A stretch of 56,393 nt of DNA. It comes from a bacterium. Lineage in GTDB: Bacteria; Armatimonadota; Zipacnadia; Zipacnadales; Zipacnadaceae. The stretch covers positions 1 through 56,393 of the forward strand of contig JAUVZM010000010.1 of NCBI GenBank assembly GCA_030602615.1, read 5' to 3'. Every line of letters starts with the position of its first letter. Positions within the stretch are counted from its first letter, which is position 1. Made by a program: the position numbers and the translations under genes. Below the pieces are notes generated by a model that was given only the letters and a program-made list of their open reading frames with translations, was not told where the DNA came from and did no database searches. Below, piece by piece: positions 48,869 to 56,393 of the stretch.

Positions 48869-48967
48869 GGCCCTTAGCAAACTTTCTGGAGCAATGCGAC
48901 ACAAATGTGGGTCCGACCAATAAGGATGGGGGGCAACTCGGGGCTTGCGAGCGCCTGGGTAACTATT

Positions 48968-49915
48968 TCAGTTGACGTCGGCGACCAGGGCTATCTTGTT
49001 CCCCACTCCCACTATTCGCAATAGCCACTCGGCCGCTCGGTTAGAGACGCCCAGCAACGCGGCCAGAATCGGCCAGTCTCCTGCTGTGTCCGCCAGCAGG
49101 CCGGGAGGTAGATCCAGATACAGCCGCGTGGTGCCAGCGTCCACGCCAGCAACGCTCAGCATCTGGCCAGCCAATGATGCCGTCAGGCGGTGGGGCTGGC
49201 GCCGGGAGTACTCAGGTCTGTGCGCCAGACCCAGCCGGGCCAGCAGATTCAAGGCCGTCGTTGTGTAAGGCTCGATTACAGCCACTTGATGCCGAGCGAC
49301 GCGCACCAGCTCAGTAAAGCCGCCCAGCGGGTCGGGGGTGTGGTGAAGCCCCTCCACCACCACAGCCACATCGAAGCTGCCCGCAGCAAAGGGCAGGTGC
49401 AGAACATCAGCCTGCAGGTATGGGACCCGATAGTCGCGAGCAGCGCTGCGTTTGCTCAGACCATGAAGCGCCTGGACCGAAAGATCCGAAGCCGATACCG
49501 GCCAACCGGCTTCCCGCAGTACTTCCACCTCGTAACCAGTCCCGCAACAGGCCACATGCACCGAGGGTCTATCAGCAGTATCGCATTGGAGTTGTGCTAT
49601 CAGATGCTCCAGGCGCTGGTGCATACGGCGGCGCCGATAGCGGGAATGATAATCAGGCTTGAATACCGCTTTGTCGGACAGGCCAGCGAAATGCTCATCC
49701 TGGGCGGCCATCTCCTGACTGGTAGCCTCGTCCAACCAGCTCTCATCAACCATTCGGGGTATGCTCTCTGTGACGGTGTAGGTGAGATCACAAGTGGTGC
49801 AACGAAGTCCCTGAGTACAATCAGTCAACCTCGCGTGGCACGACGGGCAGACCAGCATCTCCAGAGGGCTCCAAGTTGTATTCTTTTCGTTGATCACCGG
49901 ATTATTACTCTCCAT
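48968..49915 (-). CDS. SAM-dependent methyltransferase with N-terminal zinc ribbon
   Basis: A 315-residue protein. Residues ~18-50 form a Trm112-like zinc ribbon with CPSCHARLTDC and CTTCDLTYTV. Residues ~115-220 are a class I methyltransferase domain: motif I VHVACCGTGYEVEVLREAG, acidic end VSASDLSVQAL and post-motif VVVEGLHHTPDP. The ending resembles no specific family. Similar zinc-ribbon methyltransferases act on RNA, quinones or sugars. It is divergent from the subtilase gene and upstream of the small RNA region; no operon partner. Confidence 0.8.
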   Translation of the reverse strand: MESNNPVINEKNTTWSPLEMLVCPSCHARLTDCTQGLRCTTCDLTYTVTESIPRMVDESWLDEATSQEMAAQDEHFAGLSDKAVFKPDYHSRYRRRRMHQRLEHLIAQLQCDTADRPSVHVACCGTGYEVEVLREAGWPVSASDLSVQALHGLSKRSAARDYRVPYLQADVLHLPFAAGSFDVAVVVEGLHHTPDPLGGFTELVRVARHQVAVIEPYTTTALNLLARLGLAHRPEYSRRQPHRLTASLAGQMLSVAGVDAGTTRLYLDLPPGLLADTAGDWPILAALLGVSNRAAEWLLRIVGVGNKIALVADVN

Positions 49916-50070
49916 ACTCAGATGACGGGGGCAACTTTCTCGTCTACTGGAACCGATTGTACATCAGATACGTCATAGGTAACAACAACACCATCATCAT
50001 CCCAGCAGCGGAGCAAACTCGGCATGCTTGTTGCTGCTGGAAGTGTGCCAGCACCAATTTCATGGGTATA

Positions 50071-53000
50071 ATGAATCATATGATTAACTCCGGTCGAACA
50101 ACTACCGCACTGCTGTTGCTCGCCGTTCTTTTCCTGCTCGGCTCAACCGTCCCTCTTTGGGGTGCCGAGCAGCAGTTGAATACTGTCTCCATCCCGGGGC
50201 CGCCGCATGCCGTGACTGCCGCCAATGGCACGGTGCGGATGATGCCGGCGCGGGCAGTGGCCGACCGATTGATCATCAAGCTGCGCCCGCATGTCGGCCC
50301 CCAGCAGGTCGGAACGCTGGCCGCCGTCGGCAACAGCCGGGTAAGGAAAGTACTGCCGGTCAGCGGCCTGGTGATTATTGACTTACCCAGCGGCAGTGAC
50401 CTGATGGCGGCGGCCCGCCAGTTCGAAAGCCGGCCCGAGGTGGAATTCGCTGTCCCCGACACACTGGTCTATCCCGCACTGATTCCCAATGATCCTGAGT
50501 ACGGCGAACAGTGGCACCTGCCCAAGATTGACGCCCCGCAGGCCTGGGACGTCACTACGGGCACCGATACCGTGACTATCGCCGTGGTTGACTCGGGCTG
50601 CGATATGGACCACCCCGACCTGGTCGACAAGATATGGACCAATCTCGGGGAAGTCCCGGACAATGATATTGACGACGACAGTAACGGCTATGTTGACGAT
50701 GTCCACGGTTACGACTTTTATAACGATGACGGCGATCCGACGCCCCAACCGACCGGTGGATTGGATGAGAATGTCTCGCACGGGACACTGGTCGCAGGCA
50801 CAGCGGCGGCCGCCGCCAACCAAAGCCCGGCCTTTGGTACCGCCGGAGTTGACTGGCAGGCCCAGATTATGGTCCTGCAGGTCTTTCCCGCTTCGGGGAG
50901 TGGCTCGGTTTCCGGTGTGGTCGAGGCTATTGATTACGCCACGGCCAACGGGGCTGATATCATCAACCTGAGTATAGGATCAGGATATAGCGACGGCTTC
51001 TCGCCTCCGATCATCGCCGCCTATGAGTCCGGCAAGCTGGTCATAGCAGCCGCTGGCAACAACTACGCCGAACTGACCGACAGCCCGGGCTCTTGGAAAT
51101 CCCCAGTGTGTAACGATGGCCCTAACCCGCTGACCGACAACTACGTGCTGGGAGTCACCGCCACCGACAGCAATGACTACAAGGCCAGCTTCGCCAACTG
51201 GGACGGGTCAACCGCCAATTTCGTGGATGTTGCCGCGCCCGGCGTGGGAATCTACGGCCCGGCCTTCTATTACCCCAGTGACCCGCAGTTCGACGAGTAC
51301 TGGTACACCAATAACGGCACCTCCTTCTCTGCGCCGATTGCCTCCGGGCTGGCGGCGTTGCTCATAGCCCACAATCCCGGCCTGCGGGGCAATCCTGCCG
51401 CCGTCTACCAGATAATTCGCGATACCACCGACAACATTGACGCGCAAAACCCCGGCTATGTCGGCATGCTGGGCACCGGGCGAGTGAACGCAGCGCGGGC
51501 GCTGGGGGTGCTTACGCCGCCTGCAGCGGTCACCAATCTGCAGGCTGCCGATACTACCGGCGACCAGGGCGGCAGTATCACTCTCACCTGGCTCAAGTCG
51601 GCTGACGATGGGGGCGGCAGCAATAATGTCACCGGCTATATTGTCCGCCGCCGCACCGGCGCCTCCGGCCCCTTCAGCGATATTGACTCGCTACCGCCCG
51701 GCACCCAACAATACGATGACACTTCGGTCACCGATGGGGTAGACTACTACTACATAATCCGAACTGTCGCCGACGCCCTGCATACCGACTCGGAGATTGC
51801 CGGGCCAGCCCAATCCCTCAACGATCTGGCCCCGCCCCAGATCACCACTCTGACCGCCCGCGACCGGCCCAGTGATTCCGGGGGGGCCATCGAACTGGAG
51901 TGGACGTACAGTCCGCCCGCCGACTTCGACTTCTACAGCCTGTACCGATCAAACCACAACTTCAACACTGTGGAGGGACGCACGCCACTTACCACCTTCA
52001 CCAATCCTGCCACCAGCGCCTGGACCGATACCAGCGTGGTGGACGGCGCAGATTACTACTACGCTATCACCGCCACCGATGACGTCGGCAACGAAAACCA
52101 GCTTGTAGAAACCGCTGGCCCGGTCCAGTCTTATCCCAATGACGAAATGCCCTTTGATGCGGGGCTGCAACTGCTTTCAACGCCGGCGATACCACCCGAC
52201 CAACACCCCGCCACCCTGTTTGATATCCCTCCCGGCGACCTGCTGGATCGCTACGCTCGCTATGATCGTGTGGCTGGGGACTATGTCATCTATACGGGCG
52301 ACCCTTTGCCACCGATCCTCCAGCTCGATCTGGCCCGTGGCTTCTGGGTTGACCTCCCCTATCCCGTTACCGTCACCCCTGAAGGCACTTCGGCACCATC
52401 TGGCGATTTTGAGGTGCCGCTTGAGCCCGGCTGGCACCTGCTGGGCAATCCGTTCTTCGGCCCGACCGACTTTGGTGCGGCCACGGTCTTCCAGGATGGC
52501 ACCTATGATATGCTCAGTGCCCACCGTCTGGGCATCCTGTGTGCTGTTGCCTGGATTTATGATGTCGAGGATCACAGCTACAAGATGATCAGCGCCGACA
52601 GCATCGGCCAACGCCAGATCGCCCCGTGGAGCGGCTTCTGGCTGCGGGCCTATCAGACTTGTACGCTTGCCATTGCCCAACCCACTGGTACTTCCGCTGC
52701 GACTATCCAGGCCGACCAGTCGTCAGCCGGGGATGACGGATGGTCGCTGCAGTTGGTAGCCGCCAGCAGTACCAGCCGCGATACCGACAATTTCTGTGGC
52801 CTGCGACCGGCGGCGGTGGTCAGCAAGGTGGACAATCCGCCGGCCGTGGCCACCTCGGTGGATCTATACCTGCTCGACGGGGACAGCGACCGCCGCCTGG
52901 CCGCCAGCTTCGCGACTCAGGCTGCCTCCGAGTACAAGTGGGACGTGGTAGTTACGTGGCCTCATTCCGACAGCGAAATAAGCCTGACCTGGCCGACCCT

Positions 53001-53445
53001 CAATGAGCTGCCGCGCGAGTATGAGGCCACATTGCAGGATCTTGATGGAGGAGGGACCGTCAACCTGCGCCTGCGGCCGCGATATGTCTTCAATGCCCAG
53101 GAGGCGGGCAGCCGACACTTCCGCCTGTCGGTAACGCCAACCAGCAGCCAACCGGTGACGCTGACTTCCGTCGCCGCACTACCTACTCGGGGCGGCGGCG
53201 AGCTGGTCTTCACCCTCTCCCGGCCAGCCCAGTGCGGCATTAGAGTAATGAATATCGCTGGCCGCACTATCCGCATCCTGGAGAGCGATCAGGCCCATGC
53301 TGCCGGTCAGAATGTGGTGCTGTGGGATGGCCGCGCTAACACTGGCAGCAGCGTGCCCAGTGGCCGATACCTGATCCAGATCGAGGCCAACGCCACCAAC
53401 GGCACCACCGCCCGGGCTTTGCGTACGCTGAACGTAATCCGCTAA
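50071..53445 (+). CDS. Secreted subtilisin-like protease with Fn3 and FlgD-like C-terminal domains
   Basis: A ~1124-residue exported serine protease. The signal peptide is TALLLLAVLFLLGSTVPLWG. A propeptide/inhibitor-like region (residues ~30-135) precedes the S8 domain, whose triad is Asp174 (AVVDSGCDMDHPDL), His237 (SHGTLVAGTAAA) and Ser418 (GTSFSAPIASG). Two fibronectin type III-like domains follow (about 485-580 and 585-680), then an Ig-like region and a C-terminal FlgD-type domain with VLWDGRANTGSSVPSGRYLI, often a secretion or sorting signal. The start is uncertain (ATG 50062, 50071 or 50080); TATAAT at 50067-50072 would allow a leaderless start at 50080. Confidence 0.9.
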   Translation: MNHMINSGRTTTALLLLAVLFLLGSTVPLWGAEQQLNTVSIPGPPHAVTAANGTVRMMPARAVADRLIIKLRPHVGPQQVGTLAAVGNSRVRKVLPVSGLVIIDLPSGSDLMAAARQFESRPEVEFAVPDTLVYPALIPNDPEYGEQWHLPKIDAPQAWDVTTGTDTVTIAVVDSGCDMDHPDLVDKIWTNLGEVPDNDIDDDSNGYVDDVHGYDFYNDDGDPTPQPTGGLDENVSHGTLVAGTAAAAANQSPAFGTAGVDWQAQIMVLQVFPASGSGSVSGVVEAIDYATANGADIINLSIGSGYSDGFSPPIIAAYESGKLVIAAAGNNYAELTDSPGSWKSPVCNDGPNPLTDNYVLGVTATDSNDYKASFANWDGSTANFVDVAAPGVGIYGPAFYYPSDPQFDEYWYTNNGTSFSAPIASGLAALLIAHNPGLRGNPAAVYQIIRDTTDNIDAQNPGYVGMLGTGRVNAARALGVLTPPAAVTNLQAADTTGDQGGSITLTWLKSADDGGGSNNVTGYIVRRRTGASGPFSDIDSLPPGTQQYDDTSVTDGVDYYYIIRTVADALHTDSEIAGPAQSLNDLAPPQITTLTARDRPSDSGGAIELEWTYSPPADFDFYSLYRSNHNFNTVEGRTPLTTFTNPATSAWTDTSVVDGADYYYAITATDDVGNENQLVETAGPVQSYPNDEMPFDAGLQLLSTPAIPPDQHPATLFDIPPGDLLDRYARYDRVAGDYVIYTGDPLPPILQLDLARGFWVDLPYPVTVTPEGTSAPSGDFEVPLEPGWHLLGNPFFGPTDFGAATVFQDGTYDMLSAHRLGILCAVAWIYDVEDHSYKMISADSIGQRQIAPWSGFWLRAYQTCTLAIAQPTGTSAATIQADQSSAGDDGWSLQLVAASSTSRDTDNFCGLRPAAVVSKVDNPPAVATSVDLYLLDGDSDRRLAASFATQAASEYKWDVVVTWPHSDSEISLTWPTLNELPREYEATLQDLDGGGTVNLRLRPRYVFNAQEAGSRHFRLSVTPTSSQPVTLTSVAALPTRGGGELVFTLSRPAQCGIRVMNIAGRTIRILESDQAHAAGQNVVLWDGRANTGSSVPSGRYLIQIEANATNGTTARALRTLNVIR

Positions 53446-53538
53446 CCGGCGACGCCAGCTTCCCTCATACAAACACCTGCCAGGACGGTAGCCCCTAGCG
53501 ACTGTTACCCGACCATCCCGAGATGGCCTATCACAGTG

Positions 53539-53625
53539 GTAGGAGGGGCATTCCTGCCCCGACGGTTTGCGCGGGCATCACGTCTGCGCCCCCGAGGCAA
53601 GTCGCGACAGGAATGTCGCTCCTAC
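53539..53625. repeat. Palindromic intergenic repeat, REP-like
   Basis: An 87-base imperfect inverted repeat. The left end begins GTAGGAG and contains GGGGCATTCCTGCCCC; the right end is its inverted relative, containing GCGACAGGAATGTCGC and ending CTCCTAC. Each arm is itself partly palindromic (GGGG/CCCC and GCGA/TCGC around CATTCCTG). It lies between the convergent subtilase and aminotransferase genes. Such elements usually occur in many copies per genome; only one is in this window. Confidence 0.65.
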
Positions 53626-53642
53626 CGAGACAGTAGCAGTGC

Positions 53643-54743
53643 TCAGGCAAAGAAGCCCCGCACCGTCTCGGCCACGTACTCAATCTGCTCATCGGACAGG
53701 TAGGGATGGATGGGCAACTGGAGGACTTCCTCGGCAGCCTGCTGGGTGACTGGAAGCTCGGCAAGGTGTAGACCGTAGGGGCGGCAGGCCGGCTGGAGGT
53801 GGGCAGGCGAACGGTAGTGGGTGGCAAAGCTGATATCGTTCTGTTCAAGATGAGTAGATAGCGAATCTCGCTCGGGCGTACGGATCGTGTAGAGGTGATA
53901 GACGTGCTCGGCCGGCGCGGCGACCGCCGGTGTGATGATGGGCAGGTCGGCCAGCGCCTTATCATATATTGCAGCTAACTCCCGCCGCCGCTGATTGCCC
54001 CACTCAAGCCTTTCTAGCTTAACATTAAGAATAGCCGCCTGGATTTCGTCCAGACGACTGTTGTAGCCGATTATTTCGTGCTCGTACCTGGATGTATAGC
54101 CGTGATTGCGGAGTAGTCGAATCTGCTCGGCCAGCTTGTCGTCGCCAGTGGTAATGATTCCCCCCTCGCCGTAGCCGCTCAGGTTCTTGCTCATATAGAA
54201 GCTGAAGATGCCACAGTCGCCCAGGCTGCCGACAGCCTCTCCCCCATACCTGGCCAGGTGGGCCTGGGCGCAGTCTTCAATCACCTGCAAGTTATGCTCG
54301 TCGGCGACGTCATTGATAGCGGCCATATCCGCGGGATGGCCGTACACATGAACAGGTATTATCGCCCGCGTACGAGTAGTAATTGCCTCCTCCAGCAATT
54401 CGGGATTGAGGCAGTAGTAGTCAAGCTCGATGTCTACAACAACCGGCTGCGCTCCGACCAGAATGATGGCTTCAATGGTGGCGATAAATGTCCAGCCGAC
54501 TGTGATGACTTCATCACCGGGAGCGATGCCCAGTGCTCTAAGCGCAATGATCAGCGCGTCAGTGCCGCTGCCCACGCCAATGGCATGTTCGACCCCCACC
54601 AGTTCAGCCCATTGCTGCTCCAGCCGCTGCACATTCGGTCCCAGAACGAGCTGCATTGAGCTGAGGGCTTCATCAATTGCTTCGGTCATCTGAGGCTTGA
54701 GCGCTACGTACTCGGCTTTCAGATCCATCAGGGGAACCTGCAC
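53643..54743 (-). CDS. DegT/DnrJ/EryC1/StrS family aminotransferase
   Basis: A 366-residue PLP enzyme that aminates keto-sugars for surface glycans or antibiotics. The PLP Lys is in FSFYMSKNLSGYGEGGIITT, the Asp that binds the ring nitrogen is in VIEDCAQAHLARYG, and SGTDALIIALRALGI holds phosphate contacts. I chose the GTG at 54743, eight bases after GGAGG and just before the conserved PLMDLKAEYVALK; a longer frame starts at 54812. A substrate such as a 3-keto or 4-keto nucleotide sugar is expected; related glycan genes lie far away in the window. Confidence 0.92.
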   Translation of the reverse strand: MQVPLMDLKAEYVALKPQMTEAIDEALSSMQLVLGPNVQRLEQQWAELVGVEHAIGVGSGTDALIIALRALGIAPGDEVITVGWTFIATIEAIILVGAQPVVVDIELDYYCLNPELLEEAITTRTRAIIPVHVYGHPADMAAINDVADEHNLQVIEDCAQAHLARYGGEAVGSLGDCGIFSFYMSKNLSGYGEGGIITTGDDKLAEQIRLLRNHGYTSRYEHEIIGYNSRLDEIQAAILNVKLERLEWGNQRRRELAAIYDKALADLPIITPAVAAPAEHVYHLYTIRTPERDSLSTHLEQNDISFATHYRSPAHLQPACRPYGLHLAELPVTQQAAEEVLQLPIHPYLSDEQIEYVAETVRGFFA

Positions 54744-54895
54744 CAACGATGCCTCCGAACCTAAAATCTGGGAGTCTTTCCAGGCTTCCTCACCGCCCGA
54801 CCACCCGGGCACATCTTAGAGTTTAGAGCGACAAAGCCGGAAAAAGTTGCATTAGATTCCGGGAAAGCTGAAGTGGCTTGCCGCGGGGCACAGGG

Positions 54896-56393
54896 CTAGT
54901 CAGGGTCTTCTTCGGCGGGTGGTACCTGGCGGACGCTGATCACATCAATCAACTTCTTGAGGCGGTCAATCAGACGGTCCAGGTCCCGGCGGCTGGCGAT
55001 ATCGAGGGTGAGTAGCAGGCGGGCGAGCTCGCGGCCTTCAGCGTTGGCCTGGGCGGCGACGATGTTGATATCGCAGTCGCTGACAATAGCCGTTATGTGC
55101 GATAACAGGCCGACTCGATCAGATGCGAGGATTTCCAGGCGGGTGCGGAAGCGGGCCTCGCTGTCGCTGGTCGCCCAATCAAGGCTGACCAGCCGCTCAG
55201 GATCTTTCGCTTGCAGATACTGTAGATTCTTACAGGCCGTACGATGCACGCTGATCCCCGACCCGCGAGTAACATAGCCAGTAATCTCGTCACCGGGCAG
55301 AGGATTGCAGCACTGCGCCAGGCGGCACTCCAGGCCGCGGATCCCTTCGACCGAAACCAGCATTGTCTCATCGGCGGATGGCGCAGCAGGTGTCTCCGGC
55401 AGACTCAGCTCAACCTCTTCGGTCAGTGTTCGCGGGCGCCGGTCAAGCCCCTCGATAAGATGGTCAACAACCGTGCCGGGCCCGACTTCTCCGTAGCCGA
55501 TCGCTGCCAGCAGGCTGTCAACATCGGGGTAATTGAGATGTTCGGCAATTGGCGCCAGCAGCTTTTCGTCAAGTGTCTTGCTGGCCAACTCCCTGCTCTT
55601 CGCGAACACCTCCGCTAGCCGCTGGCGGCCGTTGCGGATATTCTCCTCTTCAGTCTGCAGGCGCAGGAACTTGCGAACCTTGGCCTTGGCCCGGCTGCTT
55701 TTGATTATGCGTAGCCAATCGCGACTGGGTTGAGCACTGGACGAGGTGATGATCTCGACAATATCGCCATTCTGGAAACTGTAGTCCAGCGGCACCATTC
55801 GACCGTTGACGCGGGCCCCGCTGCAGTGGTCGCCCACTTGGGTATGAATCCGGTAAGCAAAGTCAATCGGCCCTGCGCCACCGGGCAGGTCAACTACATC
55901 GCCGTCGGGGGTAAAGACAAACACCTGATCCTGAAACAGGTCAAGCTCCAAAAGCTCCAGAAACTCATGGCTCTCTTCCAGGTCGGTCTCCAGGTCCAGC
56001 ATGTGACGCAGCCAGGAGATCTGCTCATCAAGCTGGGGGTCACTGTCTTCTTCTTTGTACCGCCAGTGCGCAGCTACGCCGTACTCAGCTTGCTGGTGCA
56101 TCTGCTCGGTGCGGATCTGAATCTCCATCGGCTGCTTGTCCGGCCCGAAGACCTTCGTATGCAGCGACCGATATTTATTGGATTTAGGTGTCGCAATATG
56201 GTCAGCAAACATCCCCGCCACCGGTATCCACAGTGAATGCACCACGCCCAGGGCAGCGTAGCAATGGTCAACCGTAACTGTAATTACCCGTAGTACTGTC
56301 AGATCCGCAATCTGGCCAAAGTCGATCTGCTGCTGCTCCATATTCTGGTAGATGCTGTAAAGATGCTTGGCCCGCCCCTAAATCTCGGCGGGC
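54896..56393 (-). CDS. C-terminal half of a RelA/SpoT-type (p)ppGpp synthetase, partial, with in-frame UAG
   Basis: The frame encodes the synthetase domain end (TPKSNKYRSLHTKVFGP, MEIQIRTEQMHQQAEYGVAA), a TGS domain (VFVFTPDGDVVDLPGGAGP), the helical and Cys-rich conserved region (CRLAQCCNPLPGDEITGYV) and a C-terminal ACT domain (RLLLTLDIASRRDLDRLID). Conserved coding continues upstream of the first ATG (56341) as GRAKHLYSIYQN, where RSH proteins have GRPKHLYSIY. Directly before this Gly the frame has a TAG at 56378-56380, with plausible coding before it (PAEI). The N-terminal HD and first synthetase motifs are outside the window. A nonsense mutation or a sequence error at the edge must be considered. 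Confidence 0.85.

Noticed and set aside
1-56393. CRISPR arrays, tRNA and rRNA genes
   Set aside because: No regularly spaced direct repeats and no T-arm/CCA-type or rRNA signatures were seen on reading both strands; a tRNAscan run would confirm.

Overview
The window (about 56 kb, moderately GC-rich) is a dense bacterial chromosome segment with two gene-strand blocks and a few inverted genes. It carries housekeeping genes (glmU, panC-panD-nadC, rph, rdgB, rpsT, a rel/spoT homologue, tldD) among many environment-facing genes: secreted proteins with copper-amine-oxidase-like stalk domains, a DUF1559-like pseudopilin, a GspF platform protein, an AMIN-type amidase, a large subtilase with a FlgD-like C-terminus, and several sugar oxidoreductases and isomerases. 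This mix resembles Armatimonadota or neighbouring little-cultured phyla; that placement is inference from gene content only. No tRNA, rRNA, CRISPR array or intact transposase was seen.

Layout. 1-2.9 kb: a leftward surface-polymer operon (partial sulfatase/LTA-synthase-like membrane protein, methyltransferase, small YIDPGTGS membrane protein) and a proline-rich small protein. 3.1-8.1 kb: rightward GT-C membrane glycosyltransferase, PhnP-like hydrolase, cupin, amidohydrolase and a UroD/MtaA-like methyltransferase. 8.1-9.4 kb: leftward PBP4-type carboxypeptidase. 9.5-14.6 kb: a glycan block with a radical SAM/SPASM protein, a CMP-nonulosonate-type cytidylyltransferase, a methyltransferase and a GT-B-like transferase, interrupted by a 120-bp MITE-like element and a decayed N-terminal fragment of a neuB-type synthase.

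14.6-27.3 kb: leftward cupin and iron-type alcohol dehydrogenase, then from a consensus promoter a long rightward run: opine-dehydrogenase-like protein, B12-binding mutase-like protein, secreted stalk protein, HPS-RraA fusion, ketopantoate-reductase-like protein, pterin-dependent methyltransferase, SDR, uronate-isomerase-like amidohydrolase and a secreted GH26-like protein. I consider this corrinoid/pterin/C1-flavoured cluster the best candidate for an undescribed pathway. 27.3-28.2 kb: leftward ferredoxin and a TerY-C-like zinc protein. 28.3-31.1 kb: Gfo/Idh oxidoreductase, sugar isomerase-like TIM barrel and a WaaP-like kinase.

31.2-48.1 kb: almost uninterrupted rightward genes: ECF sigma and anti-sigma, glmU, gspF-like, panC-panD-nadC, a pseudo-SGNH discoidin protein, small envelope proteins, pseudopilin, amidase, rph, rdgB, tldD, a metallophosphoesterase and a PqqD-like protein. 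48.1-49.9 kb, leftward: rpsT, a probable structured RNA with its own consensus promoter, and a methyltransferase. 50-53.4 kb: secreted subtilase. 53.5-56.4 kb: a palindromic repeat, a DegT-family aminotransferase and the C-terminal half of a RelA/SpoT protein whose frame contains a UAG codon 14 bases from the window edge.

Canonical TTGACA/TATAAT-type promoters at several places indicate ordinary sigma-70 transcription, and in two cases they help choose the start codon.
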